A stretch of DNA of 64,000 nucleotides, taken from assembly GCF_009938165.1 (NCBI RefSeq), contig NZ_AP019650.1, positions 806,001-870,000 of the forward strand, in the 5' to 3' direction. The notes beneath the pieces are model-generated. The model was given only the letters and a program-made list of their open reading frames with translations, ran no database searches and had not been told where the DNA came from. Source of the DNA: Vibrio taketomensis. GTDB taxonomy: Bacteria > Pseudomonadota > Gammaproteobacteria > Enterobacterales > Vibrionaceae. The translations under genes were made by a program, and so were the position numbers. Shown piece after piece: positions 8,309-19,300 of this stretch. How positions within the stretch are numbered: the stretch's first letter is position 1; each line of letters opens with the position of its first letter.

Positions 8309-11300
8309 TTACATTTGGTCAATGTTTGGCAACTTAATGAAGTCATTGTTGATGAGATCTTCCGCTAAACTACCGCTACCTGCATCCAAGGTATAACCAG
8401 CTTGGTTCTCCAATACGATGGTTTGGACGGTTTCTTCACCGTCTTCATCCAGAATATCAATCTTGATTTCATCGCCTTCAATATTGGCACTAATGCGGCC
8501 AAGAATATCATCCATCGAGTTTTCTTCAGCAAACAGTTCTGACAAATCGATCGTATCGTGTTCAACGCCGACTCCCTTACTGGCGTTAAAGTCAGTCACT
8601 CTATCGCTAACGGCGCTATTTTCATCAATATCTTCTAGCGCCCACAATAGCGTATCTGCACCTGAACCACCGGTTAGAATATCTGCGCCGAGGCCACCAT
8701 GCAGAACGTCATCACCGAGTCCGCCTTTCAGTTCGTCATCACCGACGCCGCCGACAAGTTCATCTTGTCCTTCACCACCAAGTAAATGATCATTACCAAC
8801 ACCGCCTTGGAGCGTATCCTCACCTTTACCGCCAATCAGAACATCTCGACCAAGACCACCTTGGACAAAGTCATCCCCATCACCGGCTTCGACTCGGTCG
8901 TCGCCCTCACCACCACGAATAATATCATCACCGTCACTGCCAATAATGATGTCGTCACCATCACCGCCAAGTAATGTAATGCCATCTTGGTCACTCACGT
9001 TGATGATGTATTCGTCTTCTGAGCTACCTGTCACGGTGTTAGACGCATCGGTTGAAAGAACTAGAGTCACTGGACCTGACAGCGCAGGCGCTGCGGTTTG
9101 GTCAGTGGATACCGCTCGAACTTCAATATTGGTCGAATTCAAGCTGACACCAGGTTGTAGTTCAACGCTTATATCCGTATCACCACCCGGGGGAACTTGT
9201 GCTTGATACACTCCGTTACCGATATCGACTGCGGCCACTGCACCCACTTTAATGACTGCGCCCGCTGGCACGTTATCGAATTGAACCGCTAAAGATTCTG
9301 TTGCGACAGACAGAGCAGGAATCAATCCTAGCAATGGAATCACCGCCACTTGCGCATCGTTAACCGCCACCACATAACGATTTCTTTCAGCATCAAGGCT
9401 TGGTTGGTCACTGATTGGGTTGACTTTGATCGCCACGGTAAAGTCTTGGTTTTGCTGTGGCCCTCCTGAGCCAAAGTTACCATTGTCGTTCACCACAACG
9501 TTAAGCTCAGCATCACCACTGACGTTAGCATCTGGTGTATAGATAACACCCTGCGCTAACCAAGTATTGATATCGCCAAGCGTACCATTAAGCACTGTAT
9601 CACCATTGATATTCGTACTCACCATTACGCTATTGTCATCTGCGACAAAACTGATACCCCCCAACGTACTAGACAGAGTGACGGTCATATTCGCTGATGG
9701 ATTATCCACTTCGTCAACATCGGCTATTTGAATATCCGTCAGTGTGATTGCCGTATCTTCATCAGTCTCTCGAGACAAAGAGCCCACAACCGTTGGCGCA
9801 TCGTTTACTGCATTGACGGTAACATCGATAGTGATTTCATCGCTGGTTAGGGCGTCGTTAATGTCTACAACTCCATCATCATTGACATCGCCGTTGTTAC
9901 CGTTATCCGTTACCCAAACCTTAATTTGTGCATCTTGATGGCTGTTTTCACCAGCACTAAACAGCAGCCCTTTGTCACTGGCAACCGCATCACCATTTAG
10001 TAACGTATTAATGTGCTCTATGGTGCCATTCAATACCATGTTGCCGTTGTTATCGGTTGAAATCAGCACAGTATTATCATTCGCGTATTGCAATGAATCA
10101 CTACTAAATGACAGCGTTCCGGATGTATGGCTGATGGTCACGGTCATCACTGTATTCGGGTCATCAATGACATCTGTATCGGCAATTTGAATGCTGGTGA
10201 TCGACAATGGCACGTCTTCATCGGTGCTATAGTTGGTTTGTGCACTAACCTCTGGTTTGTCATTGACAGGAGTGATATCTAAATCAATCACTTGAGTATC
10301 GGTATTACCAATTACACCATTATCGTTGGCACTCACGTTCACAGTGATTTGTGGATTGTCATTGGCCCACGCATCGCTGTTGTAATCAGTACCGGTGAGA
10401 TCCAGTTGAATCGCCGTCACCTGTTGCAAATTGGTTTCAACAATCCAACTTCCGGTGTAATTGCCATTAGCTATCTCTTGATAGGCGATGTAATCACCTG
10501 TATTGAGATCACCCGTATCGGTGTAACCCGGTAGAACAACCGACACACCATCCGGAATATTGTCGACCTTGATATACACGGTTTCTGGGTCGTTTTCACT
10601 GTGCTTATTGCCCGCAGCAATTGAATCAGTTTTATCGACAATTCGAGCATCAATGGTGATATCAACCACACCCGTACCAGCACCACTCGCCTCAATACCT
10701 GTTGCTTGGTTATCTATGCGTGTATCGACTTCGTCCGCCATCGGATTCACTGTCAAATCGATGGTCCCTTGTTGCGCTTTCGGTTGTTTATCGACTTGCT
10801 CTTGAGTAAACACCACATAACCCATGCTTGCTGTACCACTAAAGTTTGCAGCAGGGATAACTTGAATGGCGCTCAGATCCACGCTCTGGCCAACATCTTC
10901 GGTGAGTTTAATACTCCACTCACCACTACCGTTATTGGCAACGACAAAGGCAGCAGACGTTGACTCAACGATAAAATCTTCTGGCACATCGGTTAGTTTG
11001 AAAGAGACAAATTCTTCCGAGCCATCGCTATCATCAAGGGTAAAATCCAGCTGTTCTAACGTTATCGCACCGTCTTCATCACCGGTTATTTGCTTGTTAC
11101 CTAACGAGTTTGCGGTTACTCCGTCCACAATCGAAGCGACATCAACAGTAATGCTGGTGTTGAAATCTTCAGTGTCTGTTCCAGCATTATCCGTGGTATC
11201 AACGATTTGGCCGCTAATAGCTAGATTTACGTTACCGGAAAAATCTTTATCCGGCGCAAACATCACATCTTGCAATACGTCTTGTACAGAAATACCAACC

Positions 11301-14300
11301 GGTAAATTCGCCGCCGTAATGGTGATAGAACCATCGCCATTATCCTCTACACCAGAAGCGTAATTTGTACCCGTGCTGACACTACCGCTAATAGGTGTAA
11401 TCGTTAAGGCTGCGAAAGACTCAACACCATGCGATTGATTGCTGTGAGGGTCAATGAAATCAAACTGATTGAGATTAAGCGCAACTTGGCTGTCCTCATA
11501 GGCGGTATTCGCGCTTATCGGCGTCGGCACCTCTTCACCCGCCGTAAAATCGTCAGCCTCAACAGTTTGAACGACTGGACCATTATTAACACGCTCTACA
11601 CCATCAACTTCAGGAGCAACGATGAAGTCGATGCTTTGATTAATCACATTTTCATCACCCGTATTAGGGTCTGTGATGACGATTGAGATTGGAATGGTGA
11701 AATCGCCGGCAAAGTGATCAATAAGCGATATTGTGGCATTGCCCAGCGCCCCTACTTTTAAGGTTCCATCGCCATTAACCATATCTGGGTCAATAGTGAA
11801 CGCATATTTGCCGTTCGCAAAGTTTTCTTCACCACTACCTGAACTGACTTGATCGACCACGTCGATATCATTCATATCAAACACGATAGTGATTTGATCT
11901 TGTGCAGCGCCATCATTTAACTTGCCAACGTTGGTAATGATAATTTGACTACGTAGCACGTCGTCTAAAACGATTGGGGTATCCTCTAATGCGGCGACCT
12001 GATAAACCACACCATCTTCAGAAGAGGCCGCCGTTCCAATCTCTTGACCAGGGCTAGGATCTTCAAAGGCAAACTTGAGATCCAAATGTGGCGTTGAGTC
12101 TCTTCTCGCTGGCGCACTGATTTCATTCTCACTATCAATACCATGATCGACAGCGAGAGTGCGAATAATCACATCAAGTTCATACGGGCTACCATTAACC
12201 AACACACCGTCTGGCGCTTGAATCGAAAATGACGTTTCATTGGTTACTGTCCATGTACCGTCGCCATTGTTAATCGCCCCTTGAACATAAATTTGGTCAA
12301 GTATCGCTTGCTCCTCTGGTGATATTTCGTCACCAAAGCCAAAGTCGACCACCACTTGAGAGACCTCTTCCAACGAATCGATATCTTTGTTATCAAGATT
12401 GATCGAGTAAGTCGCATTCGGGTCTTGTCCATTGATGGTAAAGGTTGCGATACCATCGCTGATTTGCTCCGTTACGCCACTAGCAATGCCTGTGATATCC
12501 AGTATGGAATCAGTCTCCACCACAGGTTTAACATCGACATTGAGCTTGCCGTTGTACGGTACCGTTTCAACGACTCGTTGGCCCGTGTTCGTATCGATTG
12601 AATCGACATCAATTTCAGTGACATAGACAGTGCTATCAAGAACAAAATCTGCACTTGAATCTTCAGGTGACACTAAGGCTGATATTTTTAGATTCCCAGC
12701 GGTTAGCTCGTAGCCAGTTTTTGCCGTAATCATCACCGAATCGTTGGCACTAAACTCGTACTTACCGTTCGTTGCTTGAGCGGCCATACCGTTAATTAGC
12801 ACCTCTCCAATCGCGGTGCTGTCCTGAATAGACATCGCAACACCAGTCAGAACTGCATTACTTTCACCTTGATTACCGGAGATAACTAATTTGCTAACAA
12901 ACTCATGGTCGTTACCACCTTCTCGGTCTGTGAGCTTACCTGGATACCATTTAACATTATTATCTCGGTCTTCAAGAGGTGTCGATGACGCATCATCACT
13001 ATGGACAACAAAGTTATTCATGAAACCTGAAATTTCCGGATTTACTTCGATAAAGATATCTTTCTCTGTCACCAACTCATTACCATCGTCTTCGGTAACA
13101 ATGATTTTAGCGATAAGGTGGATGTCTTCAGTGTTATTAGGTTTTGGTATAACTTTGATATCACCTTGGGCAATGTCAGCCTCGTATTGCGCTGAGCCAT
13201 TTTTGCTACCTACGTAAGTGAGGCTGACTTCGTCATTATTCGAGTCAACAATGGTGTATTCACCCAAGTTATCGGCTGCGGCATAGATCACTACTGATAC
13301 GGTTTCGGATCCATCTGGCCCCGACATATCGTATTGGGTTTCACCGCTCATTACGCCAAAGTCGAGGGTAATTTCACCATTTTCAGCCAATGCTGTACTG
13401 GTTTTAATCCCAAGCAGATTGTCATCATTATCCTTGACCACTTCCCACACTAAGTTGCTATCCGCTTTCATTTCCGGCGCATCTGCAATGCCTTTTACAT
13501 CCACAGCAATGGTTTTATTGCCCATGGATTGACTAACAGCGACATCCGAATTCACTAAGAAACTGGCAGAATCAACCACTTTCACTTCTACATCAAAAGT
13601 GAAATTATCATTGCTGTCTTTAGGTGGGAAAATACCGGTAGCACCAGATTCAATCAGTGCGTAATCAATGACTAAATCAACATTTGCGTCAAGGTCATCA
13701 CCAATTGGGTCAGTGACATCTAACGGTAATGCACTTGGAATGTTGAAGTCATCAACCAAGTATGCCACACCACCAAGAATCAACGCTGTGTCTCCATCAC
13801 TATTGATGTTGGTGATCACGCTGCCATCTGGTAAATCTTTAAGGTAAACAAAGCGCGCTTCTGAGCCATCCGTATCAGTAAGATCATTAACCAATACATG
13901 GTCTTTAAGCTTGAACTCCGTATCTTCGTTAACTTTAACTCGTTCAACTTGGAATGAGATTGGGTCCACCACAGGCGTTACATCGACCACAATGCTCTTA
14001 TCCGTTGAGTTGGTACTGTTATTGAACGGTTCGTGAGAGGTTGCTTTTACCTCCACCGTCACCGAACCACTGTAATCACCCTTAGCGGCAAGATAAACAT
14101 CATCAATTTGTGCCGCGGTAAAATGATAAATACCGTCATCATCGGCACTAAACTCTGTCCCATTGCTATCGGTAATTCGATGACCTGCTGCGCTATCGGC
14201 ATCACTAAGTTTAACTTGATAGGTTATGGTTTCTGCGCTGGCATCGGTTTGGTCTTGAGTTTCAAATTCAAAATTGAGTTTGATTAATGAATCTTCACTC

Positions 14301-14821
14301 CCCGTTGCTGTCGCCTCAAAATCTCCTGTTATGGTTGGTTTGTCTGCAACACCATCAATAATGATATGAACTTCGCCACTGCGTACTTGTGTGGTGTGAT
14401 CGGCACGTGCTACTGTCACATCCGCATCGACTTTGAACCCACTCGAGTTGGTGGCAAATTCAGCATCAGGAATGAACACGATATTGTCGATGGTCATCTC
14501 TGTAGTCGAGCCAAACTCTAATGTCTGAGGCGATACTACCAACTTGGACGCATCAAGTGACCCTGTAACCAAAACTGGAGCGCCATTGAGATTCTGTGGA
14601 TCGTAATAATAGAAATCACCACCTTGCGGCGCTTCTAAATCAAGTTGAGTAATGGTCTCTAAATCCGCATCATGCAGTTTCAAAGTCAGATCAACCGGAA
14701 TTTCAGCCGCATCTTCATCACCTCTAACCTGCTCAATTTCTAACGTGGCATTTTTGTCCGATATGTTGATCTTCAAATTTGCAGTATCGGTGTCACCATC
14801 GTTATCCGTGGTAGTGACCAA
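8309..14821 (-). CDS. Adhesin segment 5: cadherin-like domains, RTX repeats and secretion signal
   Basis: The 2,170-residue C-terminal piece. Its repeats differ from those in segments 1-4: several have the cadherin-like pattern VNDKPEV/VNDAPTV followed by TDEDVPL/TDEDTAI and IQIAD, and others are Ig-like domains with D-rich calcium-type loops. Twelve RTX nonapeptides then lead to DFNASKGVGVEHDTIDLSELF and a C-terminal domain ending NDFIKLPNIDQM, the VCA0849-type signal for type I secretion. RTX repeats bind Ca2+ and fold outside the cell. No cysteine was found. Confidence 0.87.
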   Translation of the reverse strand: MVTTTDNDGDTDTANLKINISDKNATLEIEQVRGDEDAAEIPVDLTLKLHDADLETITQLDLEAPQGGDFYYYDPQNLNGAPVLVTGSLDASKLVVSPQTLEFGSTTEMTIDNIVFIPDAEFATNSSGFKVDADVTVARADHTTQVRSGEVHIIIDGVADKPTITGDFEATATGSEDSLIKLNFEFETQDQTDASAETITYQVKLSDADSAAGHRITDSNGTEFSADDDGIYHFTAAQIDDVYLAAKGDYSGSVTVEVKATSHEPFNNSTNSTDKSIVVDVTPVVDPISFQVERVKVNEDTEFKLKDHVLVNDLTDTDGSEARFVYLKDLPDGSVITNINSDGDTALILGGVAYLVDDFNIPSALPLDVTDPIGDDLDANVDLVIDYALIESGATGIFPPKDSNDNFTFDVEVKVVDSASFLVNSDVAVSQSMGNKTIAVDVKGIADAPEMKADSNLVWEVVKDNDDNLLGIKTSTALAENGEITLDFGVMSGETQYDMSGPDGSETVSVVIYAAADNLGEYTIVDSNNDEVSLTYVGSKNGSAQYEADIAQGDIKVIPKPNNTEDIHLIAKIIVTEDDGNELVTEKDIFIEVNPEISGFMNNFVVHSDDASSTPLEDRDNNVKWYPGKLTDREGGNDHEFVSKLVISGNQGESNAVLTGVAMSIQDSTAIGEVLINGMAAQATNGKYEFSANDSVMITAKTGYELTAGNLKISALVSPEDSSADFVLDSTVYVTEIDVDSIDTNTGQRVVETVPYNGKLNVDVKPVVETDSILDITGIASGVTEQISDGIATFTINGQDPNATYSINLDNKDIDSLEEVSQVVVDFGFGDEISPEEQAILDQIYVQGAINNGDGTWTVTNETSFSIQAPDGVLVNGSPYELDVIIRTLAVDHGIDSENEISAPARRDSTPHLDLKFAFEDPSPGQEIGTAASSEDGVVYQVAALEDTPIVLDDVLRSQIIITNVGKLNDGAAQDQITIVFDMNDIDVVDQVSSGSGEENFANGKYAFTIDPDMVNGDGTLKVGALGNATISLIDHFAGDFTIPISIVITDPNTGDENVINQSIDFIVAPEVDGVERVNNGPVVQTVEADDFTAGEEVPTPISANTAYEDSQVALNLNQFDFIDPHSNQSHGVESFAALTITPISGSVSTGTNYASGVEDNGDGSITITAANLPVGISVQDVLQDVMFAPDKDFSGNVNLAISGQIVDTTDNAGTDTEDFNTSITVDVASIVDGVTANSLGNKQITGDEDGAITLEQLDFTLDDSDGSEEFVSFKLTDVPEDFIVESTSAAFVVANNGSGEWSIKLTEDVGQSVDLSAIQVIPAANFSGTASMGYVVFTQEQVDKQPKAQQGTIDLTVNPMADEVDTRIDNQATGIEASGAGTGVVDITIDARIVDKTDSIAAGNKHSENDPETVYIKVDNIPDGVSVVLPGYTDTGDLNTGDYIAYQEIANGNYTGSWIVETNLQQVTAIQLDLTGTDYNSDAWANDNPQITVNVSANDNGVIGNTDTQVIDLDITPVNDKPEVSAQTNYSTDEDVPLSITSIQIADTDVIDDPNTVMTVTISHTSGTLSFSSDSLQYANDNTVLISTDNNGNMVLNGTIEHINTLLNGDAVASDKGLLFSAGENSHQDAQIKVWVTDNGNNGDVNDDGVVDINDALTSDEITIDVTVNAVNDAPTVVGSLSRETDEDTAITLTDIQIADVDEVDNPSANMTVTLSSTLGGISFVADDNSVMVSTNINGDTVLNGTLGDINTWLAQGVIYTPDANVSGDAELNVVVNDNGNFGSGGPQQNQDFTVAIKVNPISDQPSLDAERNRYVVAVNDAQVAVIPLLGLIPALSVATESLAVQFDNVPAGAVIKVGAVAAVDIGNGVYQAQVPPGGDTDISVELQPGVSLNSTNIEVRAVSTDQTAAPALSGPVTLVLSTDASNTVTGSSEDEYIINVSDQDGITLLGGDGDDIIIGSDGDDIIRGGEGDDRVEAGDGDDFVQGGLGRDVLIGGKGEDTLQGGVGNDHLLGGEGQDELVGGVGDDELKGGLGDDVLHGGLGADILTGGSGADTLLWALEDIDENSAVSDRVTDFNASKGVGVEHDTIDLSELFAEENSMDDILGRISANIEGDEIKIDILDEDGEETVQTIVLENQAGYTLDAGSGSLAEDLINNDFIKLPNIDQM
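8643..8978 (-). repeat. RTX calcium-binding nonapeptide repeats (12 copies)
   Basis: Twelve consecutive 27-bp units encode GGxGxDxLx-type nonapeptides, from LLGGDGDDI to LTGGSGADT. Two units diverge (IIGSDGDDI and VEAGDGDDF). They mark the secretion and folding region of the adhesin. Confidence 0.93.
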
Positions 14822-16308
14822 AATTCTGCCTGAACTTTACCCATAACATGGTCAATGGAACTCGCTGAATCGAAATCCACTCGGACAGCACTGCCTTTTG
14901 TGAAAAGCGATAGATCACCAATGGACTGCCAATTACCGTCAGAATCTTTGGTTAATACGGTAACGCCATCGTCAAGCGAATCAGAATCAACGCTAAATAC
15001 CGGACTATTAGGATCACCAAAGGCAAATTTATTCTGTAAGCCGGCCGGCACTTCGATATCAATATCGTCTATTCGGTCACCTTGCTTAAAGTTGACTAGA
15101 TTAACCGTACTATTATTCGGTGACGACTGACCTTCAACTAAGTTAATCGTTACGTTTTTAGCGTCTGACACTTTATCAGTTACCGCAATTTCAAGAATCT
15201 GCGCCGCACTGGTATCGCCATCAAAATCTGTCGCTGTCACCGGAAGTTTGATGGTCAGTAAGTCAGAACCCGCATCCGGATGATCTAAGCCTCTGAGCAT
15301 CTTAAACTCAACCTTACCAAAATCGTTATCGGTATAATCTGAGTTTACTTTTAGCTCAAACACGGTTTTGTTCTTATTATTCTCAACGACATAGCCCAAA
15401 TACACGCCGGTATTTTGGTTGTAACTAAACTGCACCGCTAAACCGTCGGAGGTCAGGTTTGCAATCGGGTCACCGTCTTTATCGAACACCGCAATGGCGT
15501 CGGTATCGATATTGAACTGCTTGATATTGTCCGAACTTGGCGCCAGCTTTATTTCCGTCGAATCAATTTCAGCTTTGTCTTTGCTGATACCAATCCCTTT
15601 CTCGTCCACCTCAATTTTACCAATGGTGGTGATCGCTGGATCTTGCCCATCAATTAAATCAAGCTTGAAGGTTGTGCTATCGCTATCACCATCAGTATCG
15701 GTAGCAGTGGCACTCAGCGTTAGCTCAATCACATTGCCTAGCGGGTTATCAAGAGGTTGAGATTGCTCAACCGTAATCGCACCGGTCTCTTTGTTTAACG
15801 CGATGTTAAGCACCTCAGTATTGGTGCCTTTGATCACTAGTGAATAGGAGGCATCCTCACTCTTAACTTCAAGCTCTTGACCACTGCTAGTCAAGTCTGC
15901 CAACTGATAAAGACTAGTCGGTGTTAAATCAAATATCACCGTATCAATCGCATCGGTGCCACTTTCAATACTCAACATATTTAAGAAAGTATCACTGGCT
16001 GGTGAATTGCTGGACATATTGACTGTTTCAGTTAACTCCGCATCATTGTTTGAATCAATGGTTGGTGTCGTGCCATCAACAATATCAATCGTAATATTCG
16101 CTGTCTGTGGATCGTCGTCAGTCGATGTACTGGTCACTAGCACTTTCAATTGGCTGATATTGGTTAGTGGTTGATCGATGGCTTTAAACTGAGTCACATC
16201 ATAAGTACCGGCTTGTTTGTAGTTCGCATCACCGACCATGCCTACATCAGTTGGGTAGTAAGTTAGCTCAAGTACCTTGTCACCAGTGACCGAGTCAGTA
16301 AGCGTCAC
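14773..16308 (-). CDS. Adhesin segment 4: end of the T1SS-143-like array
   Basis: A 511-residue piece holding repeats bounded by DGTTPTI, DGQDPAI and DKVSDA, which parallel DGTTPSI, DGQDPRI and DDVSTL in segment 3. The last 15 or so residues (FWSLPRITMVTPILQI) are out of frame. Adding one T to the run at 14820-14823 gives AEFLVTTTDNDGD and joins segment 5. The first methionine is internal to the real protein. Confidence 0.8.
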   Translation of the reverse strand: MTLTDSVTGDKVLELTYYPTDVGMVGDANYKQAGTYDVTQFKAIDQPLTNISQLKVLVTSTSTDDDPQTANITIDIVDGTTPTIDSNNDAELTETVNMSSNSPASDTFLNMLSIESGTDAIDTVIFDLTPTSLYQLADLTSSGQELEVKSEDASYSLVIKGTNTEVLNIALNKETGAITVEQSQPLDNPLGNVIELTLSATATDTDGDSDSTTFKLDLIDGQDPAITTIGKIEVDEKGIGISKDKAEIDSTEIKLAPSSDNIKQFNIDTDAIAVFDKDGDPIANLTSDGLAVQFSYNQNTGVYLGYVVENNKNKTVFELKVNSDYTDNDFGKVEFKMLRGLDHPDAGSDLLTIKLPVTATDFDGDTSAAQILEIAVTDKVSDAKNVTINLVEGQSSPNNSTVNLVNFKQGDRIDDIDIEVPAGLQNKFAFGDPNSPVFSVDSDSLDDGVTVLTKDSDGNWQSIGDLSLFTKGSAVRVDFDSASSIDHVMGKVQAEFWSLPRITMVTPILQI

Positions 16309-16344
16309 TGTAGTATCGTTTGACTAACCACAATATCGTTGCCG

Positions 16345-19300
16345 TTACTGCTCCAGCCTTGAAGTTGTTTCAGCGGTGCCATGGACTTCGTCGTAATTTG
16401 ACAATGAAATCGTGGTTTGCGCGCCATCTGGCCCAGGATTTAGCTGGGTATCACCACTCACACTTGAAGGAGTAAAGTCACCGCCCGCATCCAAAGTTTC
16501 AGTTAATTGCTCGCTACTGTCTTCAATACTGGTATCAATGCCATCTTTAATATCAACTGTAACAGTTGCACTTAGGTCAGCGTCATCGGTAGAGGAAGCA
16601 ATGACGTTAAACACCAAAGTATTCTTTTCACCAACCTGATCGATTGGCAAAGATTGTTTGATGTTGTAGCTGCCATCATCGTTGAGTTTAAACTCGAACA
16701 CTTCCGTATTAGGGGCATCTTTATAGACTAAGGTGTAGATATTTTCGTCGGAGTCAAACTCCACCTTAAGTGCCTGACCTTGACTGGTCCAATTCGCCTC
16801 AATGACATTTTTATCACTGGTGCTTAAGTTAACCGCAAGATTAGAAATACCGTCAGCACCGGCGACTAAGCTTACATTGCCGTTTGCGGTTGCCACCACA
16901 AACTCATCATCGGCGTTATCCGTTTCCGTCAACTCCTCGCTCGCATTAGCAAGGCTGGTGTTGACACCATCTTGTAAAGTAACTTTGACGCCAGCAACCG
17001 TCTCATCACCATCGTTATCAATAGCGACAATGGCTAAATTCAGCACATCCATATTGGTGGTCGAATCATTGCTGTTGTCGATTGGTAAGTATTGCGTGAC
17101 CGTATAGCCACCCGCTGTGCCATTGTCTAACACAAAGGTGATCACATCTTGCTGCTGGCCTTGATCGTCAACATAGATGCGAATGGTATCATTCGACACC
17201 GAATACTCTGTGGCTTGACCTTGGGTGGTGATGCTATCAAGCATCGTCCGCAGTGCTGCATTGTCTTGCCATGCAATCGAGTCTATACCGTCTGAACCCG
17301 CAGCAAACATCACGCTATCATGCTGACTGATCGCATTGTTGACGCTGCCATCTAAGGTCAATGTTTCGGTCAACTCAACCTTAGAATCACTGTTGGCAAA
17401 CGTAATATCTTGACCATCGGTCACCGTCACTTTAATCGTGGTGGGTGTCGGATCATCGTCAGTATCTGTCGCCACCAGTGGAAATAGAATTTCAGCAGAA
17501 TCGGTTGGCAGTTCACTTTGATCAAATGCCTTGTATTGCGTCAGGCTATAGTCCCCATTGGCCTTACCTTGCGCATCTCTGACCAACGTGGCCTGCAATA
17601 CATAATCTGCAACTGCGAGAGGTGAACTCGGGTTGGTAGAGATCACCACACTGTCACCACCATTGATGATGTGAACATACGTTGCTACGCCATCCACCTT
17701 GATGTTGTTTAGCACTGAACTGGTATCATCATCTGCCACGAATTTGAGACTCTTCAGCTCATCACTACCGCTGGTTAGCCCAACATTAAGGGTTTGCCCA
17801 TTGCCATCTTGAGTAATGGTTTGAATGGCTGACGTTTCTGTCCAAGCCACTTCACGCTCGCCATTAAAGTCGATGTTATCACCGTCTTTAATTTTCAATG
17901 TCACATCGACTGAATCGGTATCACCATCTCCGTCTTGGGTAAATACCTGTAAATTGGCGGTTAGCACATCGTTGGTTGAGGTATTGTCAGTATGCAGAAT
18001 GTCTGAGTTTGGTTTAAACGCAATGTCACCGTCTCTAGTGACATAAATCGTACCAATACCCGTATCATCTGGGCTCACCGCCTCTAGTGGGATCACGTAT
18101 TGCTGATCGGCATTTTGGCTAAAATCATCCAAGTGATAAGTGCGGTTTTCATACGTAATATGCGTCACTTGGTCGCCATCTTTACTCACATCGCTAAAGA
18201 TATTCTGCGTTGCGGTAATGCTACCTTGTGTACCAATCACAGGCTCGACAATCTCGTCAAACAGCACACTCTGTTTGAGGGTCGAGACATCATCGACTAA
18301 TGAGACAGTCAGATACGCCTGCTCTACACCACTTTGGCTTGGATCCTTATCAAAATCGGTCGCAACGACGGGCAACTTCAATTTAAGCGCATCATTACCC
18401 GCATTTGGGTGGTCGACCTCTTTTAGTAGCGTAAATTCGACTTTACCAAAATCACTGTCGGTATAATCAGAATTGACCGTCGCTTCAAACACCACTTCTT
18501 TGGTCACGCCGCTACCAATAAAACCAATCAGTCCAGTTGCGGTTTGTTGGTACTGCACCACCTGATTATCAGAGGTTAAGGTCACTGGCGCATCGTTTTG
18601 ATCGGTAACAACAATTCCGCTTGCTTTAATCTCAATGGTTTTAACATTATCCGAACTTGGCGCAAAAGTAATGGAAGTCGAATCCGCTTCAGAGTCATCG
18701 CTTGCTTCACCAATGCCTGCTTCAAACACTTGCATGGATGCAATCGGCTCAATGCGAGGGTCTTGTCCATCAACTAACGTCAACTCAAACGTGTTGCTAC
18801 CACTGTCACCATCAGTATCACTTGCCGTCGCTTTAAGCGTCAGCACTAAGTTATTGTTAACTGGGTTATCAAGCGGCAAATATTGCTCCACGGTGACATC
18901 ACCACTGTCTTTATCTAGCGATATATTGAGCACTTCTGTGCTAGTACCTTTAAGCAATAACGTGTAAGAGCCATCTTCGCTCTTCACTTCCAGTTCACGC
19001 CCCTCACTACGCAGGCCTGCGAGCGAAACGGCACTGCTATCATCCAGTTCAAAAAATACCGTTTTTAGTGCATCCGTGCCGCTATTGATATCCAGTAAGC
19101 CCGAATAGGTTTGCGCTGCTGGCGTCGCTGCGCTCATGTCGCTGGTTTCAGTTAACGTAATTGGGTCAATCGCTGCAATAGACGGAGTGGTGCCATCTTC
19201 AATATTGACCGTGATCCGCTTAGTCAACGACGCATCGTCGGTTGACGTTGCCGTCACATCGACCAACAAGGTATTGACGTCATCAACCAGTTGGTCGATG

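Noticed and set aside
8643..8978. CRISPR-like array of regular 27-bp units
   Set aside because: The units are coding RTX nonapeptides with no spacer structure and no cas genes.
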